Below are positions 1-9,487 of a stretch of 64,000 bases of DNA, in pieces. Source of the stretch: Novosphingobium sp. GTDB taxonomy: Bacteria; Pseudomonadota; Alphaproteobacteria; Sphingomonadales; Sphingomonadaceae. Location of the stretch: assembly GCA_020848655.1 (NCBI GenBank), contig JADLHU010000162.1, forward strand, positions 62,001 through 126,000, given 5' to 3'. Under the pieces are notes generated by a model. It was not told where the DNA came from, searched no databases, and was given only the letters and a program-made list of their open reading frames with translations. The translations under genes were made by a program, and so were the position numbers. How positions within the stretch are numbered: the first letter of the stretch is position 1; each line of letters starts with the position of its first letter.

Positions 1-361
1 GCAGTGACATGACGAAGCCCGGCGTGCAGAAGCCGCATTGCGACGCCCCGTTCGCGGCCATCGTCGCCTGTAGCGGCGTGGGCGTGCCGCTGCGGGACAG
101 GCTTTCCACGGTCATCAGCGCGCGGCCGTGCAGCATCGGCAGGAACTGGATGCAGGCGTTGACCGCGCGCCATGCCACGCCATCGCCGGCCAGTTCGCCC
201 ACCAGCACGGTGCAGGCGCCGCAATCGCCCTCGGCGCAGCCTTCCTTTGTGCCGGTGCGGCCAAGGCGCGTGCGCAAGTGATCGAGCAGCGTACCCGTGG
301 GATCGGCATCGGCGATCTCGATCACCGCGCCGTCGAGCAGGAAGCGGACAGGATCTGTCAT
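1..361 (-). CDS. xdhA: Xanthine dehydrogenase small subunit, N-terminal [2Fe-2S] part (truncated at window edge)
   Basis: Reverse translation from the ATG at 361 reads MTDPVRFLLDGAVIEIADADPTGTLLDHLRTRLGRTGTKEGCAEGDCGACTVLVGELAG..., with the GCxxGxCGxCTV 2Fe-2S motif and QCGFCTPGFVMS; runs off the left edge. Confidence 0.9.
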   Translation of the reverse strand, partial: MTDPVRFLLDGAVIEIADADPTGTLLDHLRTRLGRTGTKEGCAEGDCGACTVLVGELAGDGVAWRAVNACIQFLPMLHGRALMTVESLSRSGTPTPLQATMAANGASQCGFCTPGFVMSL

Positions 362-362
362 C

Positions 363-692
363 TCAGCTTCCCCGATAGGTCGAATAGGAAAAGGGCGAGA
401 CGAGCAGCGGCACGTGATAGTGCGCATCGGCCTCGGCCACGCCGAAATCGATGCCGATCACGTCAAGGAAGGGCGGCTCGGGCAGCACCACGCCGCGCGC
501 GCGAAACCAGGCGGCTATGGAAAATTCCAGCCGATAGGCGCCTGGGGCGATCGCGGGCAGATCGCGGCAGCGGCCATCGGCATCGGTCCGGCCGGCGAAT
601 AGCACCGCGCCATCTGACAGCAGCCGCACCGCCACCCCGGCGGCGGGGCAGCCGTGCATGGTATCGAGAACGTGCGTGGAAAGGCTGGTCAT
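363..692 (-). CDS. uraH: 5-hydroxyisourate hydrolase (transthyretin-like)
   Basis: MTSLSTHVLDTMHGCPAAGVAVRL...YHVPLLVSPFSYSTYRGS; C-terminal YRGS signature and N-terminal STHVLDT typical of HIUase. Confidence 0.93.
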   Translation of the reverse strand: MTSLSTHVLDTMHGCPAAGVAVRLLSDGAVLFAGRTDADGRCRDLPAIAPGAYRLEFSIAAWFRARGVVLPEPPFLDVIGIDFGVAEADAHYHVPLLVSPFSYSTYRGS

Positions 693-2113
693 GCCGCCGC
701 ATTCTCCTCTCGCGGTGGCCATTCGCCAAGGAATTCCGGCTCGTCATAGGCGATCAGATCGGCGACCAGCACGTCGCGATCATCGAGGAACAACTGGTCG
801 GCCACGCCCCGCACTAGTCGGGGCAGCGCGTTCTTCAGGCCTGACAGCGCCGATGCCGAAAGCCCCAGGCTGATCAGCGCCGAATAGTTGAACGCGAACA
901 ATCCGTGCAGCGCGGCGGCATCGGCCGGATCGCGCGGCAGCAGTTCGAAGCCGGGACCGAGATAGGGATGCGCGTCGATCAGCGCATTGGCCTGTCCGGC
1001 GGGCGGTGCATGGCGATCGGCCCAGCGCGCGATGCGATCCGCCACCAGCCGCAGTTCGGGGCGCAGGCCGGGATCGCTGACCAGCCCGGTCGACAGCACC
1101 AGGAAATCGAAGCGGTGCGGGCCTTGCGGTGTCGTCACCACCGCGCCGTCCCCATCGGGCGAAACCGAAAGCCATGGCGCGCCCAGATGCAGCGCGAAGC
1201 CCGGCCAGGCCGCCGCGCGCGCGAAGGTGTCGTTCGTGGGCGGCTGGTTGTGCCCCAGGAACGCGGCCATGACCGCATACTTGGTAGCATCGTCGAGCGC
1301 GGGATAGCGGCCGGTGAAGCCCACGCGCTCCATGAAGCGGATCGGATTGATGCGCGGCAGCGCCTTGCGTCGCAGGAACACATGGACTTCGGCCACGCCG
1401 GCGCCGAGCGCGCAGTTGGCATTGTCGAACGCCGAAGCGCCGCCGCCCAGCATGCCGATGCGCTTGCCGGCCAGCGCGGCATAGTCGATCGCCTCGCTGG
1501 TGTGGGCATAGCGCGTGCGCGGCAGGGCCTTGGCGATCATCGGCGGCACGTGCCATTCGCCGCCGCCCTGGATACCGGTGGCCAGCACCACCTTGCGCGC
1601 CAGCAGTGTTTCGCCGCCAGCCAGGTGCAGGCGATGCAGGCCATTGTCCAGCGGCTCTATCAGGTCCAGCCTGGCCTCGTTGCGCACCGGCAGGGCCAGC
1701 ACGCGGCGATACCAGCGCAAATAGTCCATCCAGTCGCCGCGCAGGATCTTGTCCACCGCATCCCAGCTATCCGGCCCGTGCTGCGCCTCCCACCAGGCGC
1801 GATAGGTCAGCGCGGGCAGGCCGAAATCGATGGGGGTCAGGTCCTTGGGCGTGCGCAGCGTGATCATCCGCGCATAGGTTTCCCACGGACCTTCGTAGCC
1901 GGCCGGATTCTCGTCGATGATCAGGATGTTGGACACGCGTTCGCGCAGCAGGCCGAAGGCGGTGGCCAGCCCGCTCTGCCCGCCGCCGACGATGACGACA
2001 TCGTGCACATGCTCGCCGCCGGCAGCGCGCGGCCGGGTCCAGTCCGCACCGCCGTGGCCGGTCAGCACAAGCTGGCGGGAAAGGTCCTGTTCGAGTGCGT
2101 CCAGCCCGTTCAC
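689..2113 (-). CDS. FAD/NAD(P)-binding flavoprotein (FMO-like oxidoreductase) embedded in urate catabolism operon
   Basis: 474 aa; GGGQSGLATAFGL and second Rossmann motif GMLGGGASAFDNA; 4-nt overlap with uraH start. Confidence 0.8.
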   Translation of the reverse strand: MNGLDALEQDLSRQLVLTGHGGADWTRPRAAGGEHVHDVVIVGGGQSGLATAFGLLRERVSNILIIDENPAGYEGPWETYARMITLRTPKDLTPIDFGLPALTYRAWWEAQHGPDSWDAVDKILRGDWMDYLRWYRRVLALPVRNEARLDLIEPLDNGLHRLHLAGGETLLARKVVLATGIQGGGEWHVPPMIAKALPRTRYAHTSEAIDYAALAGKRIGMLGGGASAFDNANCALGAGVAEVHVFLRRKALPRINPIRFMERVGFTGRYPALDDATKYAVMAAFLGHNQPPTNDTFARAAAWPGFALHLGAPWLSVSPDGDGAVVTTPQGPHRFDFLVLSTGLVSDPGLRPELRLVADRIARWADRHAPPAGQANALIDAHPYLGPGFELLPRDPADAAALHGLFAFNYSALISLGLSASALSGLKNALPRLVRGVADQLFLDDRDVLVADLIAYDEPEFLGEWPPREENAAA

Positions 2114-2601
2114 AGCACGTCCTCCAGCCGCAGCTTCACGATCTTGCCCACTTCGGTCAGCGCGGTGGCGAGTTCGCCCGTGCGGTCATGGCCCAGCCGC
2201 TGCTCCATCGCGGCCAGGATGCCGGCCTTGTCGGTCAGCCGCACGCAGATCACGAAAGGAAAGCCGAAGCGCGCGCGATAGGCAGCGTTCAGCGCGTGGA
2301 AGCGTTCGAATTCCGCCTCGGTCAGCCGGTCCAGCCCGGCAGAGGCCTGCTCGGCGGTGGATTCGGCGGTCAGCGTGCGGTCGATCGCGGCCTTGCCGGC
2401 CAGTTCCGGGTGCGCGCGGACCAGCGCCAGTTGCTCGTCCTCGCTGGCGTCGGCCACGACCTGCATCAGCCCGGCATGAAGATCGGCGAAGGGGCGGCGC
2501 GCGGCGGCGCGCTCCACCACCCAGGGGCTGTGTTCGAACAGGAAGCCGAAGCGGGCGACGAAGGCTTCGTCGGTAAGGTCCATGGTCGTGTCCTGGGTCA
2601 T
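2110..2601 (-). CDS. uraD: 2-oxo-4-hydroxy-4-carboxy-5-ureidoimidazoline (OHCU) decarboxylase
   Basis: MTQDTTMDLTDEAFVARFGFLFEHSPWVVERAAARRPF...HPELAGKA...FGFPFVICVR; OHCU decarboxylase signatures. Confidence 0.92.
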   Translation of the reverse strand: MTQDTTMDLTDEAFVARFGFLFEHSPWVVERAAARRPFADLHAGLMQVVADASEDEQLALVRAHPELAGKAAIDRTLTAESTAEQASAGLDRLTEAEFERFHALNAAYRARFGFPFVICVRLTDKAGILAAMEQRLGHDRTGELATALTEVGKIVKLRLEDVL

Positions 2602-3476
2602 GCCGGGTGGGTTTCCAGCCAGTGGCGCGCGATATCGCAGCGCCGCGCGATCCATGCATCGGGATGGGCCAGCACGTGATCGAGGAACTTGGCCACCGCC
2701 AGCGCGCGGCCGGGCTTGCCGGCGATGCGTCCGTGCAGCCCTATGGACATCATCCGTCCGCCTTCCGCATAGAGCATGTCAAAGCTGTCGCGCAGGTAGC
2801 GGAAGAACTGCGCCGGTTCGGTGAAGCCGTTGAGCGCGACGAACTTCATGTCGTTGGCGTCGAGCGAATAGGGCACGATGAGCTGCGCGGCCCCATGCTG
2901 CCGGTCGTAATAGGGCAGGTCGTCGGCATAGCTGTCGGCGTCGTAGAGGAAACCGCCTTCCTCGGCCACGATCCGTGCGGTGTTGGGGCTGGTGCGGCCC
3001 TGATACCAGCCGAGCGGACGTTCGCCGGTGACCTGCGTGTGCAGCCGGATCGCTTCGGCGATGTGCGCGCGCTCCACCGCTTCGGGCACCGACTGGTAAT
3101 CGATCCAGCGCAGTCCGTGGCTGGCGATTTCCCACTCCGCCGCCTGCATCGCGGCGACCGCTTCGGGATTGGTGGCGAGGGCCCGGGCCACGCCGAACAC
3201 CGTGACCGGGGCGGCGCGCGCGGTGAACAGGCGGTGGAGCCGCCAGAACCCGGCGCGGCTGCCGTATTCGTAAAGGCTTTCCATCGCCATGGCGCGCGCG
3301 GGATGGCTTTGCGCGCCGACCATTTCGGAAAGGAACGCCTCGGACATATCGTCGCCCAGTTCGACGCTGCGTTCCGCGCCTTCCTCGTAGTTGATGACGA
3401 ACTGCACCGCGATGCGCGCGTTGCCCGGCCAGTGCGGATCGGGCGGGCTGGCCCCGTAGCCGACGAGATCGCGCAT
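2598..3476 (-). CDS. puuE: Allantoinase PuuE (polysaccharide deacetylase-like)
   Basis: RDLVGYGASPPDPHWPGNARIAVQFVINYEEGAERS, WYQGRTSPNTARIVAEEGGFLYDADSYADDLPY; typical PuuE sequence. Confidence 0.93.
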   Translation of the reverse strand: MRDLVGYGASPPDPHWPGNARIAVQFVINYEEGAERSVELGDDMSEAFLSEMVGAQSHPARAMAMESLYEYGSRAGFWRLHRLFTARAAPVTVFGVARALATNPEAVAAMQAAEWEIASHGLRWIDYQSVPEAVERAHIAEAIRLHTQVTGERPLGWYQGRTSPNTARIVAEEGGFLYDADSYADDLPYYDRQHGAAQLIVPYSLDANDMKFVALNGFTEPAQFFRYLRDSFDMLYAEGGRMMSIGLHGRIAGKPGRALAVAKFLDHVLAHPDAWIARRCDIARHWLETHPA

Positions 3477-4798
3477 CAGGCCGCCTCGCTTTCAGCAGCC
3501 AGGCCCTCGATGAAGTGCAGCATGGCCGCCAGCGCCAGTTCGACGTCGGCGGCGTGCACGTCTTCGGCGGGGTTGTGGCTGATCCCGCCGGTGCAGCGGA
3601 TGAACAGCATCGCGGTGGGCGCGAGCGCGGCCATGACCATGGCATCGTGCCCTGCGCCGCTGACCAGCCGGCGAGCGGGGGCGCCGGTGGCGGTGCGAAC
3701 GGCATCGGCCAGCCGCTCGGCCAGCGCGGGCGCGCAGGGACTGGCGGGCAGGACTTGCGTTTCCTCCACCGCCAGCGCGATGCCGCGCGCGGCGCCGATC
3801 GTGTCCAGCGCGGCAAGGATTTCAGCCGTTGCGCGATCTCGCACCATGTCGGCCCCGGCGCGCCCCTCGATGGTGAAATCGACGCGGCCGGGCACCACGT
3901 TGGTTGCCCCCGGCGCCACGCTCAGCCGGCCCACGGTGGCGACCAGATCGTCCGGCCCGGCGCGCGCGATGCGCTCCACCGCCAGCACCGCTTCGGCGGC
4001 GGCGGCCAGCGCATCGCGGCGCAGCGTCATGGCGCTGGTGCCGGCGTGGCCGGGCGTGCCGGTGAAGGTTACGGCCAGCCGCCGCTGCCCGGCGATGGCG
4101 GTGACGACGCCCAGCGCCAGCCCTTCGGCTTCAAGCACCGGGCCTTGTTCGATATGCGCTTCCAGATAGGCGAACGCGCTGCCGGTGGGATACCGCGCCG
4201 AAAGGAATGTGCCGGCATCGCGGCCGAAACCGGCCAGCGCCTCGGCCAGCGTCACGCCGTCGCCATCGGCGATGGCCAGATCGGCGGGATCGAGCGTGCC
4301 GGCCACCGCGCGGCTGGTCAGCATCGATGCGGGAAAGCGCGATCCTTCCTCGTCCCCGAAGGCGATCACATCGATCGGGAACGGCAGGCGGCGGCCCTGG
4401 AGATGCAGCGCGGCGGCGCATTCGATGCCCAGCATCACGCCCAGCGGCCCGTCGAACGCGCCGGCATCGCGCACGCTGTCGATATGGCTGCCGATCAGCA
4501 GCGCCGGGCGATCGCTGGCGCCGGAATAGCGCCCGATCAGGTTGCCGGCGGCATCGATGCGTGGCTCCATGCCGGCCTGCGCCATCCATTCGGCAATCTG
4601 GCGGCAGGCTTCGGCATGGGCTGGGGTCAGGTAGGCGCGGGTGAGGCCGTTCGGGTCGGCGCTGAACGGCGGGCGGGTGAGCAGGCGGCACCGCTCCACC
4701 GCGCGCGTGCCGCCACTGGCGCTACGCACGGTCAGGTCGGGCCGGGCCAGATCGGGGTGGGCCAAGTCGGGGCCGGAAGGAGCCATGGTCACGCTCAT
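3476..4798 (-). CDS. allC: Allantoate amidohydrolase (M20 family Zn-dependent hydrolase)
   Basis: LIGSHIDSVRDAGAFDGPLGVMLGIE, FGDEEGSRFP, HIEQGPVLE, GTPGHAGTSAM, SGAGHDAMVMA motifs; start chosen for the 4-nt overlap with the upstream permease. Confidence 0.9.
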   Translation of the reverse strand: MSVTMAPSGPDLAHPDLARPDLTVRSASGGTRAVERCRLLTRPPFSADPNGLTRAYLTPAHAEACRQIAEWMAQAGMEPRIDAAGNLIGRYSGASDRPALLIGSHIDSVRDAGAFDGPLGVMLGIECAAALHLQGRRLPFPIDVIAFGDEEGSRFPASMLTSRAVAGTLDPADLAIADGDGVTLAEALAGFGRDAGTFLSARYPTGSAFAYLEAHIEQGPVLEAEGLALGVVTAIAGQRRLAVTFTGTPGHAGTSAMTLRRDALAAAAEAVLAVERIARAGPDDLVATVGRLSVAPGATNVVPGRVDFTIEGRAGADMVRDRATAEILAALDTIGAARGIALAVEETQVLPASPCAPALAERLADAVRTATGAPARRLVSGAGHDAMVMAALAPTAMLFIRCTGGISHNPAEDVHAADVELALAAMLHFIEGLAAESEAA

Positions 4799-6138
4799 CC
4801 CCCGGCGGAAAGCCACGCGAAGCGCAGCACGAACAGCGCCGCCAGCACGATCAGCAGCCAGTCCTTGCGCCCCAACTGGCCGCGCAGCGCCTTGAGCAGG
4901 GCATGCGCGGTGATGCCGAAGGCGAGGCCGTTGGCGATCGAGAATGTCAGCGGGATCATGGCGACGGTGAGGAAGGCCGGGATCGCCGCCAGCGGATCGT
5001 CCCAGGCGATTTCGGCCAGCGGCAGCAGCATCAGCCCGCCCACGATGATCAGCGCCGGCGCCGTCGCTGCCAGGGGTACAAGCTGGGCATAAGGCGCCAC
5101 AAACATGGTCAAGAGGAACAGAACCCCGGTCACCACCGCCGTCAACCCGGTGCGACCGCCGGCCTGCACCCCGGCGGCGCTTTCGACGTAGCTGGTGACG
5201 GTGCTGGTCCCCGCCAGCGAGCCGACCATGGTGGCGGTGGCATCGGCGACGAGGATGCGGTTGAGGCGCGGGATGCGTCCGTCCGGCCCGATCAGCCCGG
5301 CGCGCTTGGTGACGGCCACGAGCGTGCCGATGTTGTCGAACAGGTCGACGAACAGGAACACGAAGAGGATTTCCAGCAAGCCCAGCCCGTGGCTGCCCGA
5401 CAGGCCGAACACGCCGGCCAGGTCGAGCTGGAACACCGTCGCGGTCATGGTTTCGAACGAATAGGGTTCGGGCTTGAATTCAACCTGGCCAAGCAGCCAG
5501 CCGAGCAGGGTGGTGGCGACGATGCCGATCAGCATTGCCCCGCGCACGTTCCACACGCTGAGCGCGGCGATCACCGCTAGCCCGAACAGGGCCAGCGCCG
5601 CGCCGGGGGCGTGGAGATCGCCCAGGGCCACCAGCGTGGCCGGATTGCCGACGATGATGCCGGCGTTCTTCAGTCCGATGAAGCCGATGAACAGGCCGAT
5701 GCCGCCGGCCACCGCCGCGAACAGATAGGCGGGGATCGCCGAGACGATAAGCTGGCGAACGCCGGTCAGCGTCAGGATCAGGAAGGCGACGCCCGATATG
5801 AACACGCAGCCCAGCGCGACGGGCCAGGGGACGCCCATCTGCTGGACCACGGTGAAGCTGAAATAGGCGTTCAGCCCCATGCCCGGCGCCAGCGCCAGCG
5901 GCACGTTGGCATAGAACCCCATGAGGATCGAGGCGAAGGCGGCGGCAAAGCACGTGGCGGCGGCCACGGCGGCCACCGGCATCCCCGCCTGGCCCAGAAT
6001 CGCCGGGTTGACGAGGACGATATAGGCCATGGTCAGGAAAGTGGTGGTGCCGGCCAGCACTTCGCGCCCGGCGGTGCTGCCGCGTTCCGAAACGCCGAAC
6101 CAGCGTTCCAGCGCGGGACCGATCGTGGAGCCGTTCAT
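4795..6138 (-). CDS. NCS2-family (AzgA-like) purine permease
   Basis: 447 aa polytopic; TTFLTMAYIVLVNPAIL, GLNAYFSFTVV, FLFVDLFDNIGTLV, GTSTVTSYVESAAGVQAGGRTGLTA motifs of AzgA/PbuG. Confidence 0.93.
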   Translation of the reverse strand: MNGSTIGPALERWFGVSERGSTAGREVLAGTTTFLTMAYIVLVNPAILGQAGMPVAAVAAATCFAAAFASILMGFYANVPLALAPGMGLNAYFSFTVVQQMGVPWPVALGCVFISGVAFLILTLTGVRQLIVSAIPAYLFAAVAGGIGLFIGFIGLKNAGIIVGNPATLVALGDLHAPGAALALFGLAVIAALSVWNVRGAMLIGIVATTLLGWLLGQVEFKPEPYSFETMTATVFQLDLAGVFGLSGSHGLGLLEILFVFLFVDLFDNIGTLVAVTKRAGLIGPDGRIPRLNRILVADATATMVGSLAGTSTVTSYVESAAGVQAGGRTGLTAVVTGVLFLLTMFVAPYAQLVPLAATAPALIIVGGLMLLPLAEIAWDDPLAAIPAFLTVAMIPLTFSIANGLAFGITAHALLKALRGQLGRKDWLLIVLAALFVLRFAWLSAGG

Positions 6139-6387
6139 CGGTGGCCCCCGTCACGCTGGTTCGTGCCTGTCTGCGATCCGGTCTGGCTGGTCATGGCTAC
6201 CCCTTCGTATCCGATCATGCGGAGAAAGCAGCGCGCAATCCAACGCTTTGATTGGAATACTGTGTTGCAAAAAATAGGGTGTCTTGTGCGAAAGTGTAGC
6301 TCTCTTGAGAGATGGCGGGCGGGTGGTATGCTTTGATTCGCGAAACCGGACGGGCGAAACGAGGCGCATGTCCCAAAGGAGGCTCTC

Positions 6388-7494
6388 TTGGCCCGAAGTT
6401 GCTTGCCGTCCGTCCTGATGTTCCTGCTGGCCTGCACGCTGGCGCCGGTCCCGGCCGGGGCAAGGGCGCCGCGCCCGATCGAAATCCGGGCCGTGGTCAT
6501 CACCGCGTTCGAGATCGGCGATGATACCGGCGATACCCCCGGCGAATTGCAGCGCTGGGCCAGCACGATCCCGGCCACGCTGCCGTTCCCGGCCGGCGAT
6601 CGCGCGCTGCGCTATGATCCGGCGCGGCGGCTGGTGGTGGTCAGCACCGGCATTGGCACCAATCGCGCCGCGGTTTCGATCATGGCGCTGGGCACCGACC
6701 CGCGCTTCGACCTGACCCATGCCTATTGGCTGGTCGCGGCCATCGCCGGGATCGATCCGCGCGTCGGCGCGGTGGGATCGGCGGGCTGGATGGGCGATCT
6801 GGTCGATACCGACCACGGGTACGAGATCGACGCGCGCGAAGTGCCGGCGGGCTGGACCACGGGCATCTTCCCGCACGATCGCGCCGCGCCCTATCAGGCG
6901 CCGCGCGGCGATACGCGCTATAACCTGTTCCCGCTGAACAAGGGCCTGCGCGACTGGGCCTATGCGTTGACCCGCGACATGCCGCTGCCCGATGGACCCA
7001 TCCTGGCGCGGATGCGCAGCGGCTATCCGGGCTATCCGGCCGCGCAGTGCCTGCCCATGGTGATGACCGGCGACGAGGCGACGGGCCAGGGCTTCTGGCA
7101 CGGCGTGCTGCTGAACGAACATGTCGGCAAGTGGGTCGGCTACTGGACCGGGCGGCCCGGCACGTTCGTGATGACCGGCATGGAGGATACCGGCGTCGCC
7201 CATGCGCGGACCGCGCTGGGCAAGCTGGGTAAGGCCGATCCGCAGCGGCTGATGGTGCTGCGCACCGCCAGCAACTTCACCGTCCAGCCGCAGGGCAAGG
7301 ACGCCGCGCAAAGCCTTTCGGCCGAAGCGATGGAGCTTTCGGCGCTGCAGCCATCCGTCGATGCCGCGTTCCTGCTGGGATCGCGCGTGGTCGACGAGAT
7401 CGCCGGCAACTGGACGAAGTATCGCGCCGCCGTGCCGGCCGGGCCGCCCGCGCCGCCGGTAACGCCGGCCAGTTGCCCGGAACGGCAGCCCTGA
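6388..7494 (+). CDS. Purine nucleoside permease (NUP) family protein, exported and phosphorylase-like
   Basis: N-terminal signal peptide-like MARSCLPSVLMFLLACTLAPVPAGA; VVITAFEIGDDTGDTPGELQRW, STGIGTNRAAVSIMALG, VGSAGWMGDLVDTDHGYEID, MTGMEDTGVAHA. Confidence 0.85.
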   Translation: MARSCLPSVLMFLLACTLAPVPAGARAPRPIEIRAVVITAFEIGDDTGDTPGELQRWASTIPATLPFPAGDRALRYDPARRLVVVSTGIGTNRAAVSIMALGTDPRFDLTHAYWLVAAIAGIDPRVGAVGSAGWMGDLVDTDHGYEIDAREVPAGWTTGIFPHDRAAPYQAPRGDTRYNLFPLNKGLRDWAYALTRDMPLPDGPILARMRSGYPGYPAAQCLPMVMTGDEATGQGFWHGVLLNEHVGKWVGYWTGRPGTFVMTGMEDTGVAHARTALGKLGKADPQRLMVLRTASNFTVQPQGKDAAQSLSAEAMELSALQPSVDAAFLLGSRVVDEIAGNWTKYRAAVPAGPPAPPVTPASCPERQP

Positions 7495-7496
7495 CG

Positions 7497-8828
7497 ATGC
7501 CCGCGACCGGCTATCGCGCCGAACTGCTCAGCGTGCCGCACGATCCGCGCGCGGCGGGATCGGGGGCAGTGGTGCACCACGCCGATGGCCTGCTGGTGGT
7601 CGAAGGCGGCCATGTGGCGGCGGCGGGCGATTTCGCCACGCTGGTCGCGCGCTGGCCGGGGCTGGCGGTGCGGCACTATCCGGGCAAGACGATAGTGCCC
7701 GGCTTCGTCGACGCGCATGTCCACTATCCGCAGACCGATTGCATCGCCGCGCACGGGCACCAGTTGCTCGACTGGCTGGAACGGCACGTGTTTCCGGCCG
7801 AGGCGGCCTTCGCCGATCCGGCCCATGCCCGCGCCACGGCGGACTTCTTCCTGGGCGAGCTGCTGCGCAACGGCACCACCAGCGCGCTGGTCTTCGCCAC
7901 GGTCCACGCCGCTTCGGTCGATGCGCTGTTCGATGCGGCGCTGGCGCGCGACATGCGGATCGTTTCGGGCAAGGTGCTGATGGATCTTGGCCCGCCCACG
8001 CTGCGCGACAGCGCCGGGCCGGACCGCGCCGAAAGCGAGGCGCTGATCGCGCGCTGGCACGGGCGCGGCCGGCTGGGCTATGCGGTGACGCCGCGCTTCG
8101 CGCTGACATCCAGCGATGCGCAACTGGCGATGGCGGGCGATCTGCTGGCGGCGCACCCCGAAGCGCTGCTCCACACCCACATGGCGGAAAACCACGCGGA
8201 AATCACCGCCGTCCAGGCGCGCTTTTCCGGCTGCGCGGACTATCTGGCCGTCTATGAGGCATTCGGGCTGGTCGGCCCGCGATCGGTCTTCGCGCATTGC
8301 GTGCACATGGAAGCCGGGGCGCTGGCGCGCATGGCGGCGGCGGGCGCGGGAGCGGCGCTGTGCCCCACGTCCAACCTGTTCCTGGGATCGGGCCTGTTCG
8401 ATCTGGCCGCGCTGGACGCCGCCGGGGTGCGGCTGGGGCTGGGCACCGATGTCGGTGCGGGCACCAGCTTTTCGCTGCTGGCGACGATGGGCGAAGCCTA
8501 CAAGGTCTGCCAGTTGCGCGAAAACCCGCTCGATCCGTTCCGTGCGCTGCATCTGGCCACGGCGGGCGGGGCACAACTGCTGGGCATCGGCGATCGGGTC
8601 GGGACGCTGCAGCCGGGCAGCGAGGCCGATTTCGTCGTGCTCGATCCCGCCGCCACGCCGCTGCTGGCCCGCCGCACGGCCGGCCGCAATGTGGCCGAGC
8701 GGCTGTTCGCATTGCAAGTGCTGGGCGATGACCGCGCCGTCCACGCCACGTACCTTGCCGGCCGACTTGCGCATGGGCGCGGACCGTGCTGGCCCGAATC
8801 CCCGACCCTTGCGGACGATAGGGCATGA
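7497..8828 (+). CDS. guaD: Guanine deaminase
   Basis: VDAHVHYPQTDCIAAHG, HTHMAENHAEI, FAHCVHM, LCPTSNLFLGSGLFDL, GLGTDVGAGTSFS amidohydrolase motifs. Confidence 0.92.
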   Translation: MPATGYRAELLSVPHDPRAAGSGAVVHHADGLLVVEGGHVAAAGDFATLVARWPGLAVRHYPGKTIVPGFVDAHVHYPQTDCIAAHGHQLLDWLERHVFPAEAAFADPAHARATADFFLGELLRNGTTSALVFATVHAASVDALFDAALARDMRIVSGKVLMDLGPPTLRDSAGPDRAESEALIARWHGRGRLGYAVTPRFALTSSDAQLAMAGDLLAAHPEALLHTHMAENHAEITAVQARFSGCADYLAVYEAFGLVGPRSVFAHCVHMEAGALARMAAAGAGAALCPTSNLFLGSGLFDLAALDAAGVRLGLGTDVGAGTSFSLLATMGEAYKVCQLRENPLDPFRALHLATAGGAQLLGIGDRVGTLQPGSEADFVVLDPAATPLLARRTAGRNVAERLFALQVLGDDRAVHATYLAGRLAHGRGPCWPESPTLADDRA

Positions 8829-8904
8829 GCGCCGGGCTTTCCTGCGCCGCGCGCCGCGGTTACGGCGGTTGCCGTCCATTCCATCAAGCCCGGAAGCCGC
8901 AGAC

Positions 8905-9456
8905 ATGAGCAATCCCGCCCAGATCACCTTCACCCATATCACCTATGACCGGTTCCTGGCCGATATCGAGACGCTGGCCCAGCGCATCGAAAGCCAGGGC
9001 TGGCGCCCCGATTTCATCGTCGGCATCGGGCGCGGCGGGCTGGTGCCCGGTGCGTTCCTGTCGCACCGCACCGGCATCGCGCTGCTGTCGGTCGATCATT
9101 CGTCGAAGGTCTACGATTTCGCCGAGGCGCTGCTCGTCCACCTGGCGGGCTGCACCACGCGCGGCGAACGCTATTTGTTCGTCGACGACATCAACGACAG
9201 CGGCAAGACCATCGCCCACATGCGCGATACGCTGCGCCAGAACGGCGGCACGGCGGACAACGTGCGTTTCGCCGTGCTGATCGACAACGCCAGTTCGTGC
9301 GAAACGGTGGATTACGCCGCGTGGACGATCGATCGCCGGGTGGACAAGGACTGGTTCGTGTTCCCGTGGGAATCGGTCGCGCCGCAAGAAACGCTGGCCG
9401 AAGAAGCGATGGAAGACCCCGATCGCCTCTCGCTGCCGACCAGCGAAATCCCCTGA
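8905..9456 (+). CDS. Phosphoribosyltransferase (xanthine/hypoxanthine PRT-like)
   Basis: [20 protein letters not shown] and PRPP-binding motif [17 protein letters not shown]. Confidence 0.88.
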   Translation: MSNPAQITFTHITYDRFLADIETLAQRIESQGWRPDFIVGIGRGGLVPGAFLSHRTGIALLSVDHSSKVYDFAEALLVHLAGCTTRGERYLFVDDINDSGKTIAHMRDTLRQNGGTADNVRFAVLIDNASSCETVDYAAWTIDRRVDKDWFVFPWESVAPQETLAEEAMEDPDRLSLPTSEIP

Positions 9457-9487
9457 TTTCCCAGGCTTCAACCCACCCGGAGACGCC

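Noticed and set aside
6139-6387. Purine riboswitch upstream of azgA
   Set aside because: I could not trace the conserved three-way-junction core; only a short palindrome and direct repeats are visible.
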